A stretch of DNA of 64,000 nucleotides from Selenomonadaceae bacterium (GTDB taxonomy: Bacteria > Bacillota > Negativicutes > Selenomonadales > Selenomonadaceae), in contig JAFXQM010000008.1 in assembly GCA_017527075.1 (NCBI GenBank), positions 143,787 through 207,786 on the forward strand, in the 5' to 3' direction. How positions within the stretch are numbered: position 1 is the stretch's first letter; every line of letters starts with the position of its first letter. A model generated the notes under the pieces. That model searched no databases. It was not told the DNA's origin and was given only the letters and a program-made list of their open reading frames with translations. The translations under genes and the position numbers were made by a program. Of the stretch, positions 50,009 through 57,423 are shown in pieces.

Positions 50009-51185
50009 AAACAAATCTCCTCAAAAGATTTTCTGTTTCCGTCATGATGTTATCGACCGCGCGGTCAATCGCCGCCGAATTCTTAAATTGAGTCAAAGTC
50101 TTGTCGACGTCATAAAAATCAATGGTGTATCCGTGCGCGTCGTGCAAATCGATTCGACCAATCATGCCGGCAAGCTTTTGACCTTTTTGCCAATATTCTT
50201 TGATGAACTCCTGCGGCAAAATATTTTTCCCGTCAAGAAGTCGCTTAATGTCTGTCCTTTTGCAAACACAATTACCTATGCTGCTGTCGTAAATCGCAAA
50301 GTCCGCGAAGAGAGTTCTTGCACGTCTGAAATCATTTTCGCCGCCGTTGTAACATTCCACGCCGAACAAAAGCTCCTTGTCGGCTTCAAGCTTGATGACG
50401 TTGCCTGCCGCGTCCGTGCAAAAAAAATTTATTCCGGGCGCGGAGTGTCCTTTAAAAAAGAACTTTAGAATTTCGCGATGATAGGGTTGTTCGTCGCCCG
50501 CATAAAATTCGAGACGATGTTTCCGACAAAAATTTTCGTCGAAGCGTTTTTCAAGTGCCGCAAAAAATTTGCGCATAATCTCTTCGACTTGCAACTGCTC
50601 CCCTGTCCTTTGAGTTATCTGCCGAACGAACGAGAGCAGACGAGACAGATTATTTCGGAGAGAAAAATTTTCGGGCGCATGTTGCGAGCACTCCTCAAGC
50701 CAAGGCAAAAGTTCCGTGCGGAAAGTTACCTTTTTAATTTTATCTTGGTGAATGGCCAATTCATCGGCCGCGCCGTAACCCGAACTGCTTGCGCTGCTTC
50801 TTTCGGGAAAATATCCGTGCAACGTCAAGTAATAAAGAACGGGCGGCGCGCTTAATGAATGTTTATCGGTGTACAGTTGGGCTTCGTATAGATAACTATC
50901 ACATTGATTTTTGTGACTGCCAGATTCTATCTTGACCTCGATTGGAATAAAACGGCGCGATGTTGTAATAGCCAAATCCATTTTTTTAGATGTGATTTTT
51001 AATTTTTCTGCTAAGAGTTCTGTTTTGTATTGCCTATGAACTTTTGCGCTATCCTGTTCTGCCGCCGTCATGTTAAGACGCAAAACATGTTTATCGAACA
51101 ATTCGAGATAGAGCCGCCAACATTCGGGATTTTCTTTGGGCGATAAGAGTTCATACATTAAATTTGTTAATTCGGGTTCAGTCAT
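50001..51185 (-). CDS. PD-(D/E)XK-superfamily nuclease, function unknown
   Basis: 394 residues. Around residues 68-84, KMDLAITTSRRFIPIEVKI gives D-x(n)-E-x-K, the nuclease core (PDDEXK_4-like), followed by a helix with QLYTDK. The C-terminal half (from about 215) has no known motif. It may be a stand-alone defence or repair nuclease. Strong promoter TTGCGC-17-TACAAT directly upstream and GGAGGTG before ATG 51185. Its last codons overlap the sufS start, so sufS-sufU-prfA seem to be expressed through it. Confidence 0.75.
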   Translation of the reverse strand: MTEPELTNLMYELLSPKENPECWRLYLELFDKHVLRLNMTAAEQDSAKVHRQYKTELLAEKLKITSKKMDLAITTSRRFIPIEVKIESGSHKNQCDSYLYEAQLYTDKHSLSAPPVLYYLTLHGYFPERSSASSSGYGAADELAIHQDKIKKVTFRTELLPWLEECSQHAPENFSLRNNLSRLLSFVRQITQRTGEQLQVEEIMRKFFAALEKRFDENFCRKHRLEFYAGDEQPYHREILKFFFKGHSAPGINFFCTDAAGNVIKLEADKELLFGVECYNGGENDFRRARTLFADFAIYDSSIGNCVCKRTDIKRLLDGKNILPQEFIKEYWQKGQKLAGMIGRIDLHDAHGYTIDFYDVDKTLTQFKNSAAIDRAVDNIMTETENLLRRFVYG

Positions 51186-51213
51186 TTAGCACACCTCCGA
51201 AAAATTTTTTTCT

Positions 51214-51242
51214 ATTGTAACGGCGAAATCCAAAATGCGCAA
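51214..51242 (-). promoter_or_regulatory. Promoter of the nuclease-suf-prfA operon
   Basis: Minus strand TTGCGC (51237-51242), 17 bp, TACAAT (51214-51219), about 29 nt before the start codon. Confidence 0.75.
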
Positions 51243-51249
51243 CAAAAAA

Positions 51250-51314
51250 GCGGTTAGCGATTAGCGATTAGCTGTTAGAAAATCCTAACAGCTAACAGCT
51301 AACAGCTAACCACT
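51250..51314. repeat. Palindromic heptad repeat locus F
   Basis: Left arm GCGGTTAGCGATTAGC, GATTAGCTGTTAG; right arm CTAACAGCTAACAGC, TAACAGCTAACC. Both arms have a 7-bp period (TTAGCNN) and pair over about 27 bp with four mismatches around a six-base loop. Lies between the GT17 gene's stop (51319) and the nuclease promoter; may terminate the GT17 transcript. Confidence 0.85.
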
Positions 51315-51318
51315 AAAC

Positions 51319-52203
51319 TCAGCCTCTGACGAAGTGCGGATATTTTTTCAGGAAATCTTTCAGCGCGGGCAAATTTATTTCGCTCACGTCGCAGGGCACG
51401 AACTTGGCGGGCGTGTGAAAATATTCTCCGCGCGCCATGGCCTCTTCGACGAATTTTTTGTCCAGATATTTTTTGTTCTCGTGAAAAAGTTCCACGTCCT
51501 CGACAGCCGCCTGCATCTTCTCCGTGATTCTGTGCACGCCGCCGAAGTAAGAAAAGTGCCAGCCGCCGTCGATGATTCGCGGCAAATTTTTTCTCACGTT
51601 GCGCAAATGCTGCGGCGACTTTAAATGCTTGAACTTGCAAAGAGACGTTCCCTCGCACGGCAAGTCGGACTTCCAATCAAAATAATAAAGATAAGACCTC
51701 AAATGAAAACTCACGGGCGTCAAATCCAAAACGGTCGGAATTCTTATCCCGCAGTGAAACGGAATCAATTTGCCTTTCGTGAACTCGGACGCGTCGTAAA
51801 AAGCAACCAAGTCGACGTGCTTGCTTTTGTCGGTGAAACTGTCGCGAATCGTTTTGATTATCGCGGGGTCGGGGAATTCGTCGGCGTCGGAGATTAAAAT
51901 CAAATCGTCGGGCGCGGTGTCGGTCAAGCCCTGCATGATGTTGTTGCGCTGATTATTTTCAATCGACCAATCGCCCACGCCTTTATAAGGAACCGCCGAC
52001 GTGTCCATGACGTAATGAATCTTCGACAGATATTTTTTGAAATCATTCCTGTGCTCGTAAAAATTGAAGGGCTTGGGCTCGTTGGCGTGAGTTTTGTCCG
52101 CCTCGACGATGACGAAGCAATCGACAACGTCGTAAAGACTTTCAAGCCTCAGCTCCAAAAGTTCCAGCTCATTGAAGAAGGTAAAGCAATCGAAAATTTT
52201 CAT
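51319..52203 (-). CDS. GT17-family glycosyltransferase
   Basis: 294 residues. MKIFDCFTFFNELELLELRLESL is the typical GT17 start; ADKTHANEPKPFNF and the DADEFPDP metal/donor site follow. Members transfer N-acetylglucosamine or related sugars to glycans. No membrane helix, so cytoplasmic. ATG 52203 has GGAG upstream (TCCGGAGATTATGTC). Placed after lysC with a heptad repeat between, and possibly co-transcribed. Acceptor unknown; could join the surface-sugar genes nearby. Confidence 0.82.
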   Translation of the reverse strand: MKIFDCFTFFNELELLELRLESLYDVVDCFVIVEADKTHANEPKPFNFYEHRNDFKKYLSKIHYVMDTSAVPYKGVGDWSIENNQRNNIMQGLTDTAPDDLILISDADEFPDPAIIKTIRDSFTDKSKHVDLVAFYDASEFTKGKLIPFHCGIRIPTVLDLTPVSFHLRSYLYYFDWKSDLPCEGTSLCKFKHLKSPQHLRNVRKNLPRIIDGGWHFSYFGGVHRITEKMQAAVEDVELFHENKKYLDKKFVEEAMARGEYFHTPAKFVPCDVSEINLPALKDFLKKYPHFVRG

Positions 52204-52222
52204 GACATAATCTCCGGAATAA

Positions 52223-52257
52223 GGGACAAGAGCTTTTCCCTAAATCCTAACTCCTAA
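52223..52257. repeat. Heptad repeat locus G
   Basis: Minus strand, directly after the lysC stop TGA (52260-52258): TTAGGAGTTAGG, ATTTAGGGAAAAGC, TCTTGTCCCTTATTCC. The AGGGA...TCCCT pair could form a small hairpin. Confidence 0.75.
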
Positions 52258-53493
52258 TCACCTGTCGGGGAAAAATTCGTCGTGAATGCTGTTGACGGCC
52301 TCGGTGACCTGCGAGCCTTTGACCAAACACGAAACACTTATCTCCGACGTGCTGATGATGTCGATGTTCACGTCCGCGCGCGCCAATGCCCCGAACATTC
52401 TGGCGGCGACACCGGGGCTGCCCAACATGCCCGCGCCGACGATTGAAACTTTTGCCATGTCCTCTTCGACGAGAACCGACGCGGCATTAATTTTTTCGCT
52501 GGCGGTGCCGACGATTTTTTTCGCCTCGGTCAAGTCGTTGAGGTTAATCGTGAAGACGATATCGTTTATGTTGCGGTCGATGTTGCGAATGCTCTGGACA
52601 ATCATGTCGACGTCGATGTTTGCGTCGGCCAGTGCCTTAAAGAGTGTGTGCGCGACGCCCGGGCTGTTCGGGACGCCGATAACGGAAATTTTCGCAACCT
52701 TCATGTCGTGAGCGACGCCGCGAATCTCAAAATCTTTTTCCTCCACCGTATAATCCTCCCTGATAATCGTGCCCGCGTCCTTCGTGAAGGTCGAGCGGAC
52801 GTGAATCGGAATGTTAAAGAACTGACCCATCTCCACCGAGCGCGGCTGCATGACTCCCGCGCCGAGACGAGCCATCTCCAGCATTTCGTAATAAGTTATC
52901 TCTTTCATCTTGCGCGCGTTCTTGACGATTCGCGGGTCAGCCGAGTAAACGCCGTCGACGTCGGTGAAAATTTCGCACTCGTCAGCTTTGAGCGCGCCCG
53001 CCAATGCCACCGCCGAAGTATCCGAGCCGCCGCGTCCGAGTGTCACGGGGTCGCCGAATTTGTCCGCGCCCTGGAAGCCGGCCACCACGACGACTTGCCC
53101 CTTGTTAAGTTCATCATGCACGCGCTTGGGTTTGATGCCGAGGATTCTGCCCTTTGTGTGCACCGAACTCGTCCTCATGCCGACCATTTGCCCCGTCAGA
53201 GAAATCGCGGGCTGTCCCAATTTTTTAAACGCCATGGCAAGCAGCGCAATCGAAACCTGCTCGCCCGTCGTCAACAGCATGTCCATTTCCCGCAGATAAT
53301 CTGCTTTGTACGGTTGCGCGTCGATGCCGCCCGCCAGCGTGATGAGATTGTCGGTCGTCTTGCCCATTGCCGAGACCACCACCACGATTTTGTCGTCAGC
53401 TTTTTTCTCGGCGAGGATTCTTTGCGCCACCGCCAAAATTTTTTCCGTCGTCGCAACCGAAGAGCCGCCGAATTTTTTTACAATCAGAGCCAT
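52258..53493 (-). CDS. lysC: Aspartate kinase
   Basis: 411 residues. First enzyme of the lysine/threonine/methionine pathway. N-terminal kinase domain with VKKFGGSSVA and TLGRGGSDTSAVALA; two C-terminal ACT domains (about 265-400) for feedback control. Own promoter (53538-53566); GGAGGATGGACGC before ATG 53493. No lysine riboswitch can be seen in the short leader. Confidence 0.95.
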   Translation of the reverse strand: MALIVKKFGGSSVATTEKILAVAQRILAEKKADDKIVVVVSAMGKTTDNLITLAGGIDAQPYKADYLREMDMLLTTGEQVSIALLAMAFKKLGQPAISLTGQMVGMRTSSVHTKGRILGIKPKRVHDELNKGQVVVVAGFQGADKFGDPVTLGRGGSDTSAVALAGALKADECEIFTDVDGVYSADPRIVKNARKMKEITYYEMLEMARLGAGVMQPRSVEMGQFFNIPIHVRSTFTKDAGTIIREDYTVEEKDFEIRGVAHDMKVAKISVIGVPNSPGVAHTLFKALADANIDVDMIVQSIRNIDRNINDIVFTINLNDLTEAKKIVGTASEKINAASVLVEEDMAKVSIVGAGMLGSPGVAARMFGALARADVNIDIISTSEISVSCLVKGSQVTEAVNSIHDEFFPDR

Positions 53494-53537
53494 GCGTCCA
53501 TCCTCCTTCGTACAGCTCAGAGTTTCATTTCAAAATC

Positions 53538-53566
53538 ATTGTAGCAGAGATTTTTTTTTGCGTCAA
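53538..53566 (-). promoter_or_regulatory. Promoter of lysC
   Basis: Minus strand TTGACG (53561-53566), 17 bp, TACAAT (53538-53543); leader about 40 nt. Confidence 0.75.
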
Positions 53567-53584
53567 AAATTTTTCCGCGCAAAA

Positions 53585-53617
53585 GGAAAGCGACTCCGCC
53601 CGAAACGGAATCGCTTT
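53585..53617 (-). terminator. Stem-loop after the small alanine/lysine-rich protein gene
   Basis: AAAGCGACTCCG (53587-53598) pairs with CGGAATCGCTTT (53606-53617) around CCCGAAA. Follows the gene ending at 53639; T tract weak. Confidence 0.65.
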
Positions 53618-53638
53618 GAAAATTTTCCGCGCGAAAAA

Positions 53639-53923
53639 TTATTTCTTCGTCGAAACCTTCGCCGGCTTTTCGGAAGCTTTCGCGCTTGCCGCGGGTTTCT
53701 CGGAAGACTTCGCACTTGCCGCCGCCAGCTCCTGAAAGATATCGACGAGTGCAACGCTCACCACGCCCAACACATCTTTGAGCAGCGCGTTGTACAGGTC
53801 GCCGCCGTCGGTGACGCCACGCCCGTTCGCCGTGATGAAAAATTTCTTCGGGTGCTCGCTCGCATTCAACGCCGCCTCAATTTTATCCGCAACGATTTTC
53901 GCCAGTTGCTCTTTATTCATCAA
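53639..53923 (-). CDS. Small cytoplasmic protein with Ala/Lys/Ser-rich tail, unknown
   Basis: About 94 residues. A helical front (NKEQLAKIVADKIEAALNAS), a middle with FFITANGRGVTDGGDLYNALL, and a low-complexity tail with a repeated (S)EKPAxSAKxSEKPA pattern that resembles histone-like tails. I do not recognise the family. The first 60 residues contain no membrane segment. Downstream of a terminator and upstream of lysC; a nucleoid-linked role is speculation from the tail. Confidence 0.6.
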   Translation of the reverse strand: MMNKEQLAKIVADKIEAALNASEHPKKFFITANGRGVTDGGDLYNALLKDVLGVVSVALVDIFQELAAASAKSSEKPAASAKASEKPAKVSTKK

Positions 53924-53962
53924 CCGTCACTCCCAAATTATTTTTCAAAAACTTTCTACGCG

Positions 53963-53998
53963 CAAAAAAAAAATCCTGCAACAATTTTCGTCGCAGGA
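53963..53998 (-). terminator. Terminator of the exporter/glycosyltransferase operon
   Basis: Minus strand TCCTGCGAC (53998-53990), loop, GTTGCAGGA (53982-53974), TTTTTTTTT. Follows the NfeD-like gene. Confidence 0.88.
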
Positions 53999-54011
53999 AG
54001 TGAACTCGCTT

Positions 54012-54392
54012 TTAAATCTGCCGAACGAGAATGCGGGAGCCGTCCACGTTGATGACTTTTACTTTGTCGCCCGCCTTGACGAAGCCGCCCTCCGTCACCA
54101 CGTCGAGCGGCTCGCCCTCCACGGTAATTGTCCCCGCAGGTCGCAAGTCGGTCACGCACACGCCGACCGCGCCGAGGAATTTGCTCTTGTCGATGACGCT
54201 CGTGTACCCGTCGCGATTTTGCTGGCGTTCGTCAAGGACAAGCTCATCAAGCATCCCCGAATTTTTTTTCGAGTCGCGGTTGCCCAAGTACAGCACGATA
54301 AAAATCCCAAGCACCGCAATCGCAATCATCGAGCCGTAAATCAAAACCATTAAAGCAGAACTCGTGCCCGAAAAAATTTGAACCTCCGACAT
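54012..54392 (-). CDS. NfeD-like small membrane protein
   Basis: 126 residues. One membrane helix (about residues 12-36), a charged linker and a C-terminal OB-fold-like NfeD domain: FLGAVGVCVTDLRPAGTITVEGEPLDVVTEGGFVKAGDKVKVINVDGS, split as FLGAVGVCVTDLRPAGTI and GGFVKAGDKVKVINVDG. NfeD proteins associate with flotillin/stomatin microdomains; no partner is here. ATG 54392 with GGGGGTGAT upstream. Last gene before the operon terminator. Confidence 0.8.
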   Translation of the reverse strand: MSEVQIFSGTSSALMVLIYGSMIAIAVLGIFIVLYLGNRDSKKNSGMLDELVLDERQQNRDGYTSVIDKSKFLGAVGVCVTDLRPAGTITVEGEPLDVVTEGGFVKAGDKVKVINVDGSRILVRQI

Positions 54393-54410
54393 ATCATCAC
54401 CCCCGCTTTT

Positions 54411-54450
54411 CAATTAGGAATTTGGAATTAGGAATTGGGAATTGGAATTT
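54411..54450. repeat. Heptad repeat locus H, overlapping a gene's 3' end
   Basis: Plus strand AATTAGGAATTTGG, AATTAGGAATTGGG, AATTGGAATTTCC. The part from 54428 onwards is coding on the minus strand, ending SEIPIPNS-stop. Confidence 0.8.
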
Positions 54451-56113
54451 CCGAGCCTTGGTCGCTGTAAGGCAGTGCCTGACGATTTTGCGAGAACCGC
54501 TCCTTGAACTCCGCGAGCTCTTTTTTGAACATCGGAATAAATTTTTCAATCCGCTTCTCCGCCTCGGCTGTCAGCTCCGGCAGCCGCGTCAAAAGTTCCC
54601 GATACCACTCCAGCCGCTCCATGTAATGCTGACTCATCAGCCGCTCGCGCTTGACGTAAGCGTAAGCCGACTCCGAAACCATGCGCCGCAGATTTTTATT
54701 TTTTATCAGCAGATTGAGCTTCGTGACGAATTCTCTGTCGTCGCGATAGATGAAACCCGTCCGCCCCTCTTCGATTGTCTTTGAGTAAACGACGGGCGAC
54801 GCCAACACCACAGCCCCGTTGCCCGCGCACTCGATGAATTTCAAATCCGATTTGGAACGATTGAACTCGTTGTCACGCAACGGCAAGAGCGCGATGTCCG
54901 ACGAACGAATCGCCTCTTCGTATGCGTCGTAAGAAATAAATTGCCCGTCGTATTTGCTCGCGTCGCCGACGAAAACTTTGTTGTCCGACTCCAGCGCGTC
55001 GAATAAATTTTTCCGCGCCAAAATCTTGAACTCAATCTTGTCACCGTATTGCTTGGCGAAGCGATTCAAAATCGGCAACAGCTCCATGAAATCTCCGTCG
55101 CGATTGAGTGCCCCGAAAAAAATCCTGACGGGTTTCTTCTGCTTGAACTCCTCGGCAAAATCTCTCGGCGGCGGCAAGCGTCTTAACTGATTGGCAAAAA
55201 CTCTGACGTGCGGATTGTATTGGCTGAGGAAGTCGGCAAGGTACGGCGTCGAAGTTTGAATCGCGTGCACCGCGCGGAAATTTATCCACTCCGATTTTTT
55301 GTAATCATTTTCCCACAGCACGGGGTGGTCGTCCATCTCCGAGATGAAAAGAATTTCCTTGCGCCGCAGCACTTTAAAAAAATCCAAGCCGACTGCAAAC
55401 GACGGGAAGCACATTCGCTGGTTGATGAAAATTCTGTCCTCGAATTGGTCGCGGTCAAACAGCCGATACTTTTTGCCGACGAGTGACGACACGATGAAAA
55501 TATTCGGCTCCGCCATGAAAAATGCGTTGGGCATGTGGACGCGGCTCGGCGCGCACACCGTCGATTCGCCGATTAAAGTTTGCACCAAAGTTTTTTTCGG
55601 CGGCTCGCTCCTGTAAGCCGTGAAGATGTAAACGAAAACCGACAGCTCCGTTTTGGAGAGCTCGGCGATATTTTTTCGGACTTTGATTGGTCGCCCCGCG
55701 TTCAGCGAACGCAAAACTGTCAAGCCCGCCTCTTCGATTGCGTCGCTGAGTTCGTCGCGCGTCAATGTGACTTTGAACTTGGGCGGCTTGCCGTCGAGGA
55801 GCGCGGTGAGATTTTCCGCGTGCCCGATGTTGTCCAGCGTGAAAATCAGTGTGCCGTTGAGCTTGAGGCGCGCGGCAATTTTTTTTATCAGGTCGACGAG
55901 CTTTTCATTGTCGAGCTTGCCAATGAGCGGGCTCTGAATCAAAATCGCGTCGAAGATTCCCCGAATGTCGGTCGCGTCCTCGGCAACCGTGTATTTACAT
56001 TCGGGCTGAATCTCCAGAAATTTTTTCTCCGTCGTTTCAAAATCGTCGGGCACTTCGCCGGTCAGTTCAAGGACAGCCTTCGCCCGCGCCGGAATAAAAG
56101 TTTCGTAAGTCAT
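54428..56113 (-). CDS. Two-domain methyltransferase-like / GT4 glycosyltransferase protein
   Basis: 561 residues. Residues 1-150 look like a degenerate class I methyltransferase fold (VLELTGEVPDDF; FDAILIQSPLIGKLDNEKL; LKLNGTLIFTLDNIGHAENL). From about 180 a glycosyltransferase follows, with ISEMDDHPVLW, FGALNRDGDFMELLPIL, the EX7E-like ECAGNGAVVLASPVVYSKTI and a GFIYRDDREF segment of GT4 enzymes. ATG 56113 lies 11 nt after the previous stop. The last eight residues and stop are coded by heptad repeat DNA. Role in glycan or glycoprotein assembly is inferred. Confidence 0.7.
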   Translation of the reverse strand: MTYETFIPARAKAVLELTGEVPDDFETTEKKFLEIQPECKYTVAEDATDIRGIFDAILIQSPLIGKLDNEKLVDLIKKIAARLKLNGTLIFTLDNIGHAENLTALLDGKPPKFKVTLTRDELSDAIEEAGLTVLRSLNAGRPIKVRKNIAELSKTELSVFVYIFTAYRSEPPKKTLVQTLIGESTVCAPSRVHMPNAFFMAEPNIFIVSSLVGKKYRLFDRDQFEDRIFINQRMCFPSFAVGLDFFKVLRRKEILFISEMDDHPVLWENDYKKSEWINFRAVHAIQTSTPYLADFLSQYNPHVRVFANQLRRLPPPRDFAEEFKQKKPVRIFFGALNRDGDFMELLPILNRFAKQYGDKIEFKILARKNLFDALESDNKVFVGDASKYDGQFISYDAYEEAIRSSDIALLPLRDNEFNRSKSDLKFIECAGNGAVVLASPVVYSKTIEEGRTGFIYRDDREFVTKLNLLIKNKNLRRMVSESAYAYVKRERLMSQHYMERLEWYRELLTRLPELTAEAEKRIEKFIPMFKKELAEFKERFSQNRQALPYSDQGSEIPIPNS

Positions 56114-56123
56114 CGCGAAAACC

Positions 56124-57359
56124 TCAGCGCACAATGCGGTACATTAAATCTTCCTGCGCCTTCATGCACTTCATCAATTCGAAGCGTTCCAAAATCGTCT
56201 CGCGCGCCGCTGCTCCCAATTTCTTTGCGCGTTCGGGGTCGTCGAGAATTTCTTCAACCTTGCGGGCAATGTGATAGGGCGAGCGGAACTCGGCGAGCAA
56301 ACCGTTGACGCCGTCCTCCATGACCTCTTGCACGGGCGGAGTCTTGGAGCAAACCATCGGGCAAGCGAAACTCATCGCTTCCAGGCAAGACCAACTCAGC
56401 ACGAACGGACGAGTCAGGTAAATGTGACAGCTTGAGGCGCGCAAAATTTTTTGATAGTCGCCGCGATTCCTCAGGCCGACGAAGTGCACGCGGTCGGTTG
56501 GGTAGCCGCCCTTCTTCTCCTCCTCTTTAAGATAGGTCGTGTCCTTGAGCTGCGCGCCGTAACAAATTCTGTCCTTGCCGACGACGACGACATGAGTGTT
56601 CGGGCGGCGAGCGAGCACGTGGCGAATCGCGTCCATGAAGTACGGGAAGCCGCGATAAATTTCAAAGCCGCGCGCGACGTAAGTGATAATCTCGGTGCCT
56701 TCGGGCAGGTTGAGTTTGATATCGTCGAGCACGAGCCCGGGACGCTTGCCACTCGGGTCGGGCGAACAAAATCTCGTGTCGATTCCTTCGTGGATTATGT
56801 TGAGCTTGGGCTTGTACTCTTCGGGGAACTGCGAGTACTGCCACTTGGTCGGACAAACGCCCGCGTCGCAAAGTTCCAAGTTCATCAAGTGGTGAGCGTT
56901 GCGCGTGCGAATGGAAATGCGATTGCCGATTTGCGGAATTTCATCGGGCCACCAATAACAGTCGCTGTCCTCGACGAGGTAATACCACTCGAAGTAGCCG
57001 ATAATCGGGACATTCGGATACATGTCCTTGCAATAGAGCGTGGAGCCCCAGCCGGTGTGCCCGATAATCACGTCGGGTTTAACGTTGCGTTCTTTGAGAA
57101 GCCAATCCATCGCCCGAAGAACCGCTTGACCCTCGACGACAGCTTCCGCCGCGGGACGCAACGGCCCGCAAGTCTTAATCCATTTGTCCGATTCTTCGTT
57201 CGGCTTCGGATAAAGCGCAAGCGTCACGTTTCTGAGCTGCGCGTTTATCGAATTTTCCTTGGACAAGAAGTAGACGTTGTTTTCGGGGTTGCTCGCCAAG
57301 TACGGCGCAAAGTTCAGATATTGCGCGGGGAACGACGGGTGCAGGATAAAAATATTCAC
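56124..57359 (-). CDS. GT4-family glycosyltransferase
   Basis: 411 residues from GTG 57359 (GGGAG upstream), preferred over ATG 57395, which lies in leader sequence. N-terminal Rossmann half VNIFILHPSFPAQYLNFAPYL, then GHTGWGSTLYCKDMYPNVPIIGY cut as GHTGWGSTLY and PNVPIIGYFEWYY; donor half with ITYVARGFEIYRGFPYFMDAI, EAMSFACPMVCSKTPPVQEV and DGVNGLL, all GT4 marks. Cytoplasmic. Directly downstream of the exporter genes, so it may decorate an exported protein, the flagellin or a surface glycan. Confidence 0.85.
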   Translation of the reverse strand: MNIFILHPSFPAQYLNFAPYLASNPENNVYFLSKENSINAQLRNVTLALYPKPNEESDKWIKTCGPLRPAAEAVVEGQAVLRAMDWLLKERNVKPDVIIGHTGWGSTLYCKDMYPNVPIIGYFEWYYLVEDSDCYWWPDEIPQIGNRISIRTRNAHHLMNLELCDAGVCPTKWQYSQFPEEYKPKLNIIHEGIDTRFCSPDPSGKRPGLVLDDIKLNLPEGTEIITYVARGFEIYRGFPYFMDAIRHVLARRPNTHVVVVGKDRICYGAQLKDTTYLKEEEKKGGYPTDRVHFVGLRNRGDYQKILRASSCHIYLTRPFVLSWSCLEAMSFACPMVCSKTPPVQEVMEDGVNGLLAEFRSPYHIARKVEEILDDPERAKKLGAAARETILERFELMKCMKAQEDLMYRIVR

Positions 57360-57382
57360 GAAAAAATTCTCCCTTCGGTCGA

Positions 57383-57423
57383 TTGTAAGGAACAAGGAAC
57401 AAGTTTAACTCCTAACTCCTAAT
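57383..57423. repeat. Heptad repeat locus I
   Basis: Minus strand after the ABC exporter stop (57426-57424): ATTAGGAGTTAGGAG, TTAAACTTGTTCC, TTGTTCCTTAC. First arm AGTTAGG heptads, second arm TTGTTCC heptads. Confidence 0.75.

Noticed and set aside
53494..53540. Lysine riboswitch before lysC
   Set aside because: The distance from promoter to start is about 40 nt, far too short.
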